Assembly: GCA_023267315.1 (NCBI GenBank)
Contig: JAHFNN010000019.1
Coordinates: 1-11,834 of the forward strand
Direction: 5' to 3'
Length of the DNA stretch: 11,834 nucleotides
From: Candidatus Nomurabacteria bacterium
GTDB taxonomy: Bacteria > Patescibacteriota > Minisyncoccia > Phycocordibacterales > UBA9973
In this document: piece by piece, positions 1-6,271 of the stretch
Layout: each line of letters begins with the position of its first letter
How positions within the stretch are numbered: position 1 is the stretch's first letter
Program-made: the position numbers and the translations under genes
The notes under the pieces: generated by a model
What the model saw: the letters and a program-made list of their open reading frames with translations, nothing else
Database searches by the model: none
Told to the model about the DNA's origin: nothing

Positions 1-116
1 TAATATCCCCATCCTTTGCCTTGTTTCGTGCACTTGAAAGTGATGCGAGTACGACAGCTGCTAAAATACCGATGATCGCAATGACGACCAAGAGTTCGAT
101 GAGGGTGAAACCTTTT
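1..116 (-). repeat. Pilin 5' block, copy A
   Basis: First of three near-identical 116-bp segments encoding the pilin signal peptide boundary, hydrophobic helix and SSARNKAKDGDI linker. By eye, copies A and B differ at 3 positions (positions 77, 86 and 98 of this copy) and A and C at 4; all changes are synonymous. Positions 1-76 are identical in all three. Confidence 0.9.
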
Positions 117-139
117 TTGTTTATTGTATTCGTCCCCAT
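1..139 (-). CDS. Type IV pilin, 3'-truncated by the window edge (fourth tandem copy)
   Basis: Only the first 46 codons are visible; the gene continues beyond the left edge. It starts at ATG 139, 7 nt after the stop of the preceding pilin. The leader MGTNTINKKG is followed by FTLIELLVVIAIIGILAAVV, the class III signal read by prepilin peptidase. Cleavage is predicted after Gly10, giving a mature N-terminal Phe and the conserved Glu5 needed for filament assembly. The hydrophobic helix that follows anchors the subunit in the membrane before assembly and forms the filament core afterwards. The reading continues into SSARNKAKDGDI, identical to two other pilins here. The globular part is not visible, so major or minor status cannot be judged. 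Confidence 0.93.
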   Translation of the reverse strand, partial: MGTNTINKKGFTLIELLVVIAIIGILAAVVLASLSSARNKAKDGDI

Positions 140-146
140 AAGAATA

Positions 147-605
147 CTACGGGAGGCACGTAAAGTTAGTTGTGTTTGGTATTTGAACAGCCGATCGAGG
201 ACCTGAAAATCCACTACTATCTACACACCAAAACGCATCAGAACCAGTGTTATTAAGCATCGCGTGAACGAACCACGCAGATGAATTATTCCAACACTGA
301 ATTACTCCGCCATTTTTTATAATAGCTTGAACAAGATTTTGGATTTGTGCATCAGCAAAGACATTTCCTGGTTCAACGGGACATCCACCATGCGAAGCTT
401 GAGGATTACCGTATCCCGTTTCCCCGCCATAAATTTCAGCTTGGGCCTGGATATTATGCATTTCTTCTTTTATATTTGCATTCTTTGCTTTATTTCTCGC
501 ACTTGAAAGTGACGCAAGAACCACAGCTGCTAAAATACCAATGATTGCGATAACAACCAGAAGTTCTATCAAGGTAAAGCCTTTTTTGTTTTTATTTGCA
601 ATCAT
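147..605 (-). CDS. Type IV pilin (prepilin), 152 aa
   Basis: A filament subunit of the type IV pilus. The short leader MIANKNKKG precedes FTLIELLVVIAIIG, so prepilin peptidase should cut after Gly9; Glu14 is the conserved Glu5 of the mature protein. The N-terminal helix is followed by a globular domain with four cysteines (C75, C104, C127, C150), enough for two disulfides, and a tail motif WCVDSSGFSGP at about 126-136. Residues 45-65 closely resemble the pilin at 1065-1544 (KEEMHxIQAQAEIYGGE). At the DNA level its 5' end differs from the other three pilins by many mostly synonymous changes, so it is the oldest or least homogenised copy. It lies 6 nt after the previous pilin. Whether it is the major or a minor pilin is not decidable from sequence. 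Confidence 0.95.
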   Translation of the reverse strand: MIANKNKKGFTLIELLVVIAIIGILAAVVLASLSSARNKAKNANIKEEMHNIQAQAEIYGGETGYGNPQASHGGCPVEPGNVFADAQIQNLVQAIIKNGGVIQCWNNSSAWFVHAMLNNTGSDAFWCVDSSGFSGPRSAVQIPNTTNFTCLP

Positions 606-611
606 ACCCGA

Positions 612-1034
612 TTAATTACACGAGGTACTACCTGGAGCCTTAGTTGCTCCTGGCCCTGAATATCCAGTACTATCTACGCACCATGCAGACAAGGAAGAAT
701 TTAAATTCAAATCAGTAAATGCTGCCCATTCACTCGCAGTATTCGTACACGTAAAACCTCCGCCACCTTTCCCATAAATACTCATCTCAATCCTATTTAT
801 GTCTGCTGGAGCACTACCGAAAGCACAATTAAAATTGTAGTTCCCTGTTGCTCCGTCAGCATCAATTTCCATTTGATTGCGGAGACTATTCATCTGCTCT
901 TTAATATCCCCATCCTTTGCCTTGTTTCGTGCACTTGAAAGTGATGCGAGTACGACAGCTGCTAAAATACCGATGATTGCAATGACAACCAAGAGTTCAA
1001 TGAGGGTGAAACCTTTTCTGTTACGGTAATTCAT
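612..1034 (-). CDS. Type IV pilin (prepilin), 140 aa
   Basis: The shortest complete pilin of the cluster. The leader MNYRNRKG is followed by FTLIELLVVIAIIGILAAVV; cleavage is predicted after Gly8 and Glu13 is mature Glu5. The globular domain has four cysteines (C70, C96, C119, C139) and the tail motif WCVDSTGYSGP at about 118-128. The middle (about residues 48-115) has little in common with the other pilins beyond cysteine order, and it carries a glycine-rich stretch KGGGGF near 89-94. It starts 30 nt after the upstream pilin; an AGAAAG stretch directly before the ATG is the closest thing to a ribosome binding site. It is co-oriented with, and probably co-transcribed with, the neighbouring pilins. 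Confidence 0.95.
   Translation of the reverse strand: MNYRNRKGFTLIELLVVIAIIGILAAVVLASLSSARNKAKDGDIKEQMNSLRNQMEIDADGATGNYNFNCAFGSAPADINRIEMSIYGKGGGGFTCTNTASEWAAFTDLNLNSSLSAWCVDSTGYSGPGATKAPGSTSCN
902..1017 (-). repeat. Pilin 5' block, copy B
   Basis: Second copy of the 116-bp block, inside the 140-aa pilin gene. It differs from copy C at 3 positions, all synonymous. Similarity stops abruptly at both block ends: beyond 902 the pilin bodies diverge, and beyond 1017 the leader peptides diverge. Confidence 0.9.
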
Positions 1035-1064
1035 CTTTCTATAAAGTTCTGAATTTAGTTGATA

Positions 1065-1544
1065 TTAATTACACTGATAAATACTGTTTGAGTTCGTAAA
1101 GGTAGTTGTGGAAAATGGTCCTGAAAATCCAGTACTATCTACGCACCAATAACCGTTACCCCCTGAAGCGAGATTAAGCTTAGAAATAACAGCCCATGAT
1201 CCAGGTTGAGATTCACACCAAAGGTTTCCAGAGTAAGGTGAACTACCAGATCCTCCGGCATTCTTATCTATAGCTGTAAGTAAATTTTTAATCTGTGAAT
1301 CATTAAACATATTCGTTGCACCTGAAGCACATGAGGCAGATGTTGTAGAATCATATCCACTCTCTCCACCATAAATTTCAGCTTGCGCTTGTATCCCATG
1401 CATTTCTTCTTTAATATCCCCATCCTTTGCCTTGTTTCGTGCACTTGAAAGTGATGCGAGTACGACAGCTGCTAAAATACCGATGATTGCGATGACGACT
1501 AAGAGTTCAATGAGGGTGAAACCTTTTGATAATTTGTTTTTCAT
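1065..1544 (-). CDS. Type IV pilin (prepilin), 159 aa, first of the tandem cluster
   Basis: The promoter-proximal pilin, so the best candidate for the most highly expressed copy; this is inference from position only. The leader MKNKLSKG precedes FTLIELLVVIAIIGILAAVV, with cleavage predicted after Gly8. Four cysteines (C72, C110, C134, C158) are spaced like those of its paralogues, and the tail motif WCVDSTGFSGP lies at about 133-143. A Gly/Ser-rich loop (GGSGSSPYSG) is near residue 97. Residues 46-62 match the pilin at 147-605, whereas its 5' DNA matches the copies at 1-139 and 612-1034, so the gene looks mosaic. The start at 1544 follows an A/T-only leader with no Shine-Dalgarno. A candidate promoter lies about 50 nt upstream. 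Confidence 0.95.
   Translation of the reverse strand: MKNKLSKGFTLIELLVVIAIIGILAAVVLASLSSARNKAKDGDIKEEMHGIQAQAEIYGGESGYDSTTSASCASGATNMFNDSQIKNLLTAIDKNAGGSGSSPYSGNLWCESQPGSWAVISKLNLASGGNGYWCVDSTGFSGPFSTTTFTNSNSIYQCN
1412..1527 (-). repeat. Pilin 5' block, copy C
   Basis: Third copy of the 116-bp block, inside the 159-aa pilin gene. The pilin at 147-605 encodes nearly the same residues in this part but with many synonymous differences, so high identity is not simply forced by protein conservation. Confidence 0.9.
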
Positions 1545-1594
1545 AATATAAATTAATAATTAATAAAAAATAGCTTGTTAATATTACTCCGTAT

Positions 1595-1600
1595 AGTATA
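1595..1600 (-). promoter_or_regulatory. Candidate -10 element (TATACT) for the pilin cluster
   Basis: In the 103-nt gap between the pilC stop and the first pilin, the minus strand reads GGTATACTATACGGAGTAA. TATACT is a good -10 hexamer and sits inside an 11-nt palindrome (1591-1601). No convincing -35 is seen 16-18 nt upstream. The leader to the pilin ATG would be about 45 nt, nearly all A/T. The same hexamer and a similar downstream sequence precede pilN and pilM, which supports the call. It would give the pilins a transcript separate from the assembly genes. Confidence 0.5.
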
Positions 1601-1647
1601 CCATCGTCTTATTTTTTCATGCGACTGGTATTGTGGATAATAAAATC

Positions 1648-2853
1648 CTACGAAATCGACGAGGCGATATTGTAAATTGGGATCAAGATAGCAGCAAGGA
1701 GAATACCGACACCCAAACCCAATGCCACAATCATAATCGGCTCAATAAGACCCACCAGTGTATCCACAGCTCCGTCAACTTCACGCTTATAAAAGCGCGC
1801 AATTGTTTTCAAGATATTCTCAAGCGCACCCGTCTCTTCGCCCACCTTCACCATCTGCACAAGAATTTCTGGAATTTCTTTATGTCGCTCCAAACCTTCA
1901 GAGAGTGAACTTCCGGCGTTCACCATCTCTCCCGCTTTTTTCATGATGTCTTGATAGACGGCGTTCTCGACAACATCACCAGTAATTTCAATTGCGCGAT
2001 TAATACGGATACCCGCAGAAATCATCGTCTCCATGTTGTCCGCAATACGAGAGAGATAGAGCTTCTTGAACAATGGACCAAAAATCGGCATCGTAAGTTT
2101 CATACTATCAATAGTGTATTTACCATTTTTTGTTCGAGCCATACCTGCGAGCCAGAAACCTAGAATTACGAGCGCAATAACAATAAAGATTCCGTATTTC
2201 ACGAAGAAGTCAGAGAATCCAATAACGATACGAGTATAGATAGGTACCGCTTGCCCAGACTCTACAATGAGTGCTGAGAGTTTTGGAATAACCATCACCA
2301 ACATGAGTACCATCACAGCGATGAAAACGAAGACAATGAAGATTGGGTAAATAAGCGCATTTCGAGCCTTGGTCGTGAGTTCATATTGGCGCTCGAGATA
2401 GTCGGCTAAGTACGAGAATGATTGAGAAAGTTTTCCGGATTCTTCACCTGCCTTCACCATGTTCACATAAAAACTCGAAAAGATGGTCGGATGTTTTTCA
2501 AGTGCGCCAGAAATTGTAAAGCCCGCCTGGATGTCATCTACTACCTCCATCAGTGCTTTTTGAAGGTAGTGATTTTCTGAACTACCAGCGAGGAGTGTGA
2601 ATGCTTTGAGTGCTGAAACTTGCGCTTCAAAAAGTGTTGCAATCTGACGAGAAATCAACACGACGTCGCGATTGGCGACCGTCTCAAACATTTTAATACT
2701 TCCAAAAAGACCTTTCTTTTCGTCAGATTGAATAGAGACAATAACGAGCCCGCGTCGCTGCAGTGCTGCAATCGCTAAATCTTTACTGACCGCCTCAACA
2801 GCGCCACTTTTTTTTGCTCCCGTATTATCTACTGCTTTGTATGTAAAATTCAT
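1648..2853 (-). CDS. pilC: PilC/GspF family inner-membrane platform protein
   Basis: The integral membrane platform on which the PilB and PilT ATPases act to add or remove pilin subunits. At 401 aa it has the usual family length and two-repeat plan: a short N-terminal domain (MNFTYKAVDNTGAKKSGAVE, typical of the family), first T2SSF domain about 65-190, second about 265-395. Each repeat has the hallmark motif, GEESG at 136-140 and GEETG at 338-342. Three membrane segments are visible at about 168-192, 216-238 and 368-393. The start at 2853 is 3 nt after the pilT stop, so the two are very probably co-transcribed and perhaps translationally coupled. No Shine-Dalgarno is seen. The identification is secure; the symbol follows T4P usage. 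Confidence 0.97.
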   Translation of the reverse strand: MNFTYKAVDNTGAKKSGAVEAVSKDLAIAALQRRGLVIVSIQSDEKKGLFGSIKMFETVANRDVVLISRQIATLFEAQVSALKAFTLLAGSSENHYLQKALMEVVDDIQAGFTISGALEKHPTIFSSFYVNMVKAGEESGKLSQSFSYLADYLERQYELTTKARNALIYPIFIVFVFIAVMVLMLVMVIPKLSALIVESGQAVPIYTRIVIGFSDFFVKYGIFIVIALVILGFWLAGMARTKNGKYTIDSMKLTMPIFGPLFKKLYLSRIADNMETMISAGIRINRAIEITGDVVENAVYQDIMKKAGEMVNAGSSLSEGLERHKEIPEILVQMVKVGEETGALENILKTIARFYKREVDGAVDTLVGLIEPIMIVALGLGVGILLAAILIPIYNIASSIS

Positions 2854-2856
2854 TTG

Positions 2857-3918
2857 TTAGAGAAGTCGTTCCAATGCTTTTGGATTAAGTGAATTCAAGT
2901 ATGCATTCTCAATAGTAATTTCACCTGCACGTACGAGCTCAAGGAGTGAGCGATTCATATCTACCATCCCCTGTTCAAAACCAGTCTCAATCACTACATC
3001 AATCTCATGTGTTCGTTTTTCTCGAATTAGATTTGAGACAGCATTGTTATTAATCAAAAGTTCGTATGCAGGAATCAGTCCACCGGTGATTCGTGGAATA
3101 AGACGCTGTGAGAAAATACCCAAAAGTGATGACGAAAGCTGGATGCGAATCTGGTCTTGTTGACCAGGTGGAAATGCATCAATGATACGGTCAATTGTCT
3201 GTGATGCATTATTGGTGTGGAGTGTTGAGAAAACAAGGTGTCCCGTTTCAGCAGCTGAAACAGCTGTTGAAATCGTTTCCGGACTACGCATCTCACCTAC
3301 TAAAATAACGTTTACATCTTCACGAAAGACCGACTTAAGTGCCGTCGCAAAATCATGTGTATCGATACCTACTTCACGTTGGTCAATCATTGAACGCTTT
3401 TGTTCATAAAGGTATTCGATAGGATCTTCAACGGTAATGATGTGTTCAGCACGTTCAGTATTGATGAGATCAACCATTGCAGCGAGTGTTGTTGATTTAC
3501 CCTGACCGACAGGACCCACTACCAAGAAAAATCCCTGCTTCTTACGGGCGAATGTTTCAAGCACTTGTGGTAAACGAAGATCAGCTAGAGTGCGAACTTT
3601 TGGAATGAGACGAAGCGCAACTCCAACAGAACCTTTGTGGAAAAAAGCATTTCCACGCATACGAGCTTCTCCTCTAAAATCATACGCGAAGTCGATTTCC
3701 TGATTCACCAAGAAACGATCAACTTTTGATTTATCAACTAAAAGTTCAGTGAGCAATCCTAAGGTATCCTCTTTTGTAAGAATGGCGCGCTTTACGAGAA
3801 ATATAAGTTCACCCGCAACGCGAATTGCTGGGTACCGCCCTGTTGAAAGGTGTAAATCTGATCCACCTTCGCGGATGACTGTAGTGATAAGATCTTCGAG
3901 TTCTTTTTTGTAGTCCAT
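2857..3918 (-). CDS. pilT: PilT retraction ATPase
   Basis: A cytoplasmic hexameric ATPase that powers pilus retraction (twitching, DNA uptake). At 353 aa it has PilT rather than PilB length. Visible are an N-terminal PAS-like domain (1-105), Walker A GPVGQGKST (135-143), Asp box ITVEDPIEY (161-169), Walker B VNVILVGE (202-209), His box HLVFSTLH (227-234) and the PilT-diagnostic segment NAVSNLIREKR (292-302), corresponding to the AIRNLIRE motif used in retraction. Walker A differs from the usual GPTGSGKST at two positions but keeps G-x4-GKS. I chose ATG 3918 (MDYKKELEDL, a normal PilT N-terminus). Upstream in-frame starts at 3951 (TTG) and 3948 (ATG) fall inside an inverted repeat and add residues unlike the family. 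It lies between the receiver gene and pilC. Confidence 0.96.
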   Translation of the reverse strand: MDYKKELEDLITTVIREGGSDLHLSTGRYPAIRVAGELIFLVKRAILTKEDTLGLLTELLVDKSKVDRFLVNQEIDFAYDFRGEARMRGNAFFHKGSVGVALRLIPKVRTLADLRLPQVLETFARKKQGFFLVVGPVGQGKSTTLAAMVDLINTERAEHIITVEDPIEYLYEQKRSMIDQREVGIDTHDFATALKSVFREDVNVILVGEMRSPETISTAVSAAETGHLVFSTLHTNNASQTIDRIIDAFPPGQQDQIRIQLSSSLLGIFSQRLIPRITGGLIPAYELLINNNAVSNLIREKRTHEIDVVIETGFEQGMVDMNRSLLELVRAGEITIENAYLNSLNPKALERLL

Positions 3919-3928
3919 AATAAAGAAA

Positions 3929-4008
3929 AAATTCCAAACCCCAAACATCAAATTCCAAAGTCAGTGATACATTTATTTTTGGAATCTGGAATTTGTGTTT
4001 TGGAATTT
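3929..4008 (-). repeat. Long imperfect inverted repeat between the receiver gene and pilT
   Basis: Arms 3929-3960 and 3977-4008 pair at 25 of 32 positions around a 16-nt loop. Each arm contains two copies or near-copies of the unit ATTCCAAA. The element fills the gap almost exactly, starting 3 nt past the receiver stop codon. On the transcribed strand it is followed by a T-rich run (ATTTTTTCTTTATT) that ends at the pilT ATG. It may be a weak terminator or attenuator, an RNA processing or stability hairpin, or a dispersed intergenic repeat. The stem is A/T-rich, so strong termination is doubtful. Confidence 0.6.
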
Positions 4009-4010
4009 AC

Positions 4011-4409
4011 TTACTTCCCTGCTTTTGTAATATATTCCTTCACTTTAGTGATAACTTCAGATGGTGTCGTATTTGCTTTGACGATATATCCGGCTGCACC
4101 CAATTTATCACCTTGATCAATATCTGATTGCTGTCCACGATTTGAAAGCATGATTTTAAGTGTATCTTTACCAATGCCTTCATTGTTTATCTTCTCCAAG
4201 AATTCAAATCCGTTTGTCACCGGCATCACCACATCCAAAAGCATGACATCTGGGTTGTATCCTTTTTTAAATTCTTCGAGTGCAGGTTCAGGACCAAGCG
4301 CAGTATGCACCTCATATCCAGATTGACTGAATTTGAGCGCATACATATCAAGCAAAAAGCTGTCATCATCAACAATCAATATTTTATATTTTTTATCTCC
4401 GTCTGCCAT
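4011..4409 (-). CDS. Stand-alone CheY-like response regulator receiver
   Basis: A single receiver domain of 132 aa with no output domain. The phosphorylation site residues are all present: acidic pocket D14-D15-D16 (ILIVDDDSF), phospho-acceptor D59 (MLLDVVMP), switch Ser89 (IMLSNRG) and Lys111 (YIVKANTTP). It should act by phosphorylation-dependent protein contact, like PilG/PilH or CheY, rather than by binding DNA. Lying between pilB and pilT, the extension and retraction motors, it probably sets their balance or controls pilus activity; this is inference from position. No histidine kinase is in the window. A candidate -10 lies upstream at 4450-4455, so it may start a transcript with pilT and pilC. 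Confidence 0.92.
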   Translation of the reverse strand: MADGDKKYKILIVDDDSFLLDMYALKFSQSGYEVHTALGPEPALEEFKKGYNPDVMLLDVVMPVTNGFEFLEKINNEGIGKDTLKIMLSNRGQQSDIDQGDKLGAAGYIVKANTTPSEVITKVKEYITKAGK

Positions 4410-4449
4410 ATCGTTTATATGTATTAATAGTTATAATTTTGCTCCCCTT

Positions 4450-4455
4450 ATTATA
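4450..4455 (-). promoter_or_regulatory. Candidate -10 element (TATAAT) upstream of the receiver gene
   Basis: The minus strand reads GTGTACTATAATAAGG within the 96-nt gap between the pilB stop and the receiver start, with a perfect -10 consensus. There is no clear -35 at 17 nt; a TTGTAT lies 22 nt upstream. The leader would be about 35 nt. It would make receiver-pilT-pilC partly independent of pilB transcription. Confidence 0.45.
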
Positions 4456-4505
4456 GTACACCTTCTTTCACTCTGCCATACAAGAATGTGTACAACTTCT
4501 ATACT

Positions 4506-6230
4506 TTATAGATTATACACCTCAATAAATGGAACAGTCCCTTCCATACTCTTGATTATAGCATCCTCACGCATCGTAAGCATTCCTTTTCTACGAGCCA
4601 GTGCATAAATATCTTGCTGAGTTGGGCGCTTCAAGATAGTGGTCTCCATTTCTTTATCCACAGCAAACATTTCAAATACGGCGGTTCGTCCTCGTGTACC
4701 TGATGGACACTCTGCTGAAGGTATCGCTTCATGTATCTGGCCTGTAAGTGGGAGCTTCGTTTTTATCTCATCAGGCAAATCCGCAAACTGCTTTTCAATC
4801 ATGCTTTTTATAGCATCATCAACAGGTACCGCGTGTTTTGATGTTGGATAAATAGTGGAGACGAGACGCTGTGCAATACCCAATATAAGTGTCGGGGCAA
4901 TCAAATACGGATCAACTCCCATATCAATCAAACGTGGAACAATACCAGTAGCATTGTTGGTGTGGAGTGTTGAGAAAACCAAGTGACCCGTGAGTGCTGC
5001 TTGAATTGCAAGTTCTGCTGTTTCGTTATCACGGATTTCTCCCACCATGATGATATCTGGGTCTTGACGAAGCACACTTCGAAGTCCCGCAGCAAATGTG
5101 TAGCCGATTTCAGGCATCATCTGCGATTGGCTCACATCCGGAATATGATATTCAACCGGATCTTCAAGGGAGATCACATTCTCTTTCTCACGATCAAGCT
5201 CGTTTAATATTGAATAGAGTGTGGTTGTCTTACCTGAACCAGTCGGACCAGTGATGAGAATGAGGCCGTATGGTCGTGCGAGTGCTGCTTTGATAAGTGC
5301 AAGATTTTCTTTCGAAAGACCGATATCACTGATAGACTTCACACCCTTATCAGCATCAAGCACACGGAGTTCTACTTTTTCTCCATACACGGCTGGTAAT
5401 GTTGAGACACGAAAATCGATTTTTCTCCCATCAATTTTTGCTGAGAAATTTCCGTCCTGTGGTTTACGTTTTTCATCAAGACGAAGTTTTGCCAAGATTT
5501 TAATACGCGCAACGACACCTGCAAATACGTTCTGTGGCAAGATGAGACTCGTATGCAATACTCCATCAACACGGAATCGGACCTTCACCTTATCACCGGT
5601 ATTTTCTACATGGATATCTGAGGCGTTCCCTTCTGTTGCATGACGCAAAATCACTGCCACAATTTTTATGATTGGTGCATCTTCAACAATTTTTTCTTCT
5701 TCTCCCGGCTTGAGCGCTGCGGGACCAGTCTCCACCCCTTGATCAGCAGCAGTATCGGCAATTTCATTATCAATCTCTGAAAGTGCTTGATCTACTTCAC
5801 CCGTAATACCTTTATAGCTCTGAATAATCTTGTTGTAATCCTGTTTTGAAATAAGGAATATCTTAAATGGAACATTTAATTTGCCTGCAATAAACTGAAG
5901 CGCATCAAGACCTTGTACGTTGGAAGGATCTGTAATTCCGACCTCAAGTGTATTATCGACAAGACCAATTGGCGCAAATTTATAATTAGTAGCCGAAGCT
6001 TCAGGGATATACTTCAGAAGATCGAGTGATATTTTTTTGACATCAATCATTCGCATTGGCACTCTGAAAAACTCACTCTTTATTGTAAGAAGTTTCTTTT
6101 CATCAAATCCCATCTGCGCAAGCGCATCATCGATATCTCCACCAAATTTTTCGTCGGCAAGATTAATGATCGATTGGATCTGACTTTCTTGAATTATTCC
6201 CCTTCGTGATAACTCTTCTAAAAAATTCAT
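4506..6230 (-). CDS. pilB: PilB/GspE-type pilus extension ATPase
   Basis: The cytoplasmic ATPase that drives pilus polymerisation through PilC. It has 574 aa, the normal PilB length. Residues 1-145 form an MshEN-type N-terminal domain, about 145-180 an acidic linker, and the rest the motor: Walker A GPTGSGKTT (328-336), Asp box VISLEDPVEY (352-361), Walker B DIIMVGE (392-398), His box HLVFSTLH (416-423). The region that in most PilB/GspE proteins holds a four-cysteine zinc motif is present (about 455-520), but only one cysteine remains, C508 in AECPSGTRGRTAVFE. The N-terminal domain and the DPDIIMVGEIRD signature distinguish it from PilT. It starts 41 nt after the PilP-position gene, with no promoter or Shine-Dalgarno evident. 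Confidence 0.96.
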   Translation of the reverse strand: MNFLEELSRRGIIQESQIQSIINLADEKFGGDIDDALAQMGFDEKKLLTIKSEFFRVPMRMIDVKKISLDLLKYIPEASATNYKFAPIGLVDNTLEVGITDPSNVQGLDALQFIAGKLNVPFKIFLISKQDYNKIIQSYKGITGEVDQALSEIDNEIADTAADQGVETGPAALKPGEEEKIVEDAPIIKIVAVILRHATEGNASDIHVENTGDKVKVRFRVDGVLHTSLILPQNVFAGVVARIKILAKLRLDEKRKPQDGNFSAKIDGRKIDFRVSTLPAVYGEKVELRVLDADKGVKSISDIGLSKENLALIKAALARPYGLILITGPTGSGKTTTLYSILNELDREKENVISLEDPVEYHIPDVSQSQMMPEIGYTFAAGLRSVLRQDPDIIMVGEIRDNETAELAIQAALTGHLVFSTLHTNNATGIVPRLIDMGVDPYLIAPTLILGIAQRLVSTIYPTSKHAVPVDDAIKSMIEKQFADLPDEIKTKLPLTGQIHEAIPSAECPSGTRGRTAVFEMFAVDKEMETTILKRPTQQDIYALARRKGMLTMREDAIIKSMEGTVPFIEVYNL

Positions 6231-6271
6231 AGGAAACTAAATGAATGCGGAGCAATGCAGAATACAACAAA

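Noticed and set aside
1..1527. CRISPR-like or mobile repeat array suggested by three repeated blocks
   Set aside because: The repeats are 116 bp, lie in frame inside pilin genes at uneven spacing and encode the pilin helix; there are no short regular repeats or unique spacers.
1601..1650. Intrinsic terminator after pilC
   Set aside because: Only a 4-bp GGAT/ATCC stem is visible, without a strong stem or a proper T-run.
1633..1908. 91-codon open frame on the plus strand
   Set aside because: Mostly antisense to pilC, with a translation lacking any family features.
3919..3951. N-terminally extended PilT starting at 3951 (TTG) or 3948 (ATG)
   Set aside because: The extra residues (MMFGVWNFFFI) are unlike PilT and are encoded by an arm of the inverted repeat. 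The protein from 3918 has the usual PilT N-terminus and length.
5221..5643. 140-codon open frame on the plus strand
   Set aside because: It is entirely antisense to the conserved motor domain of PilB, with low-complexity Arg/Ser/Pro-rich translation and no recognisable domain.
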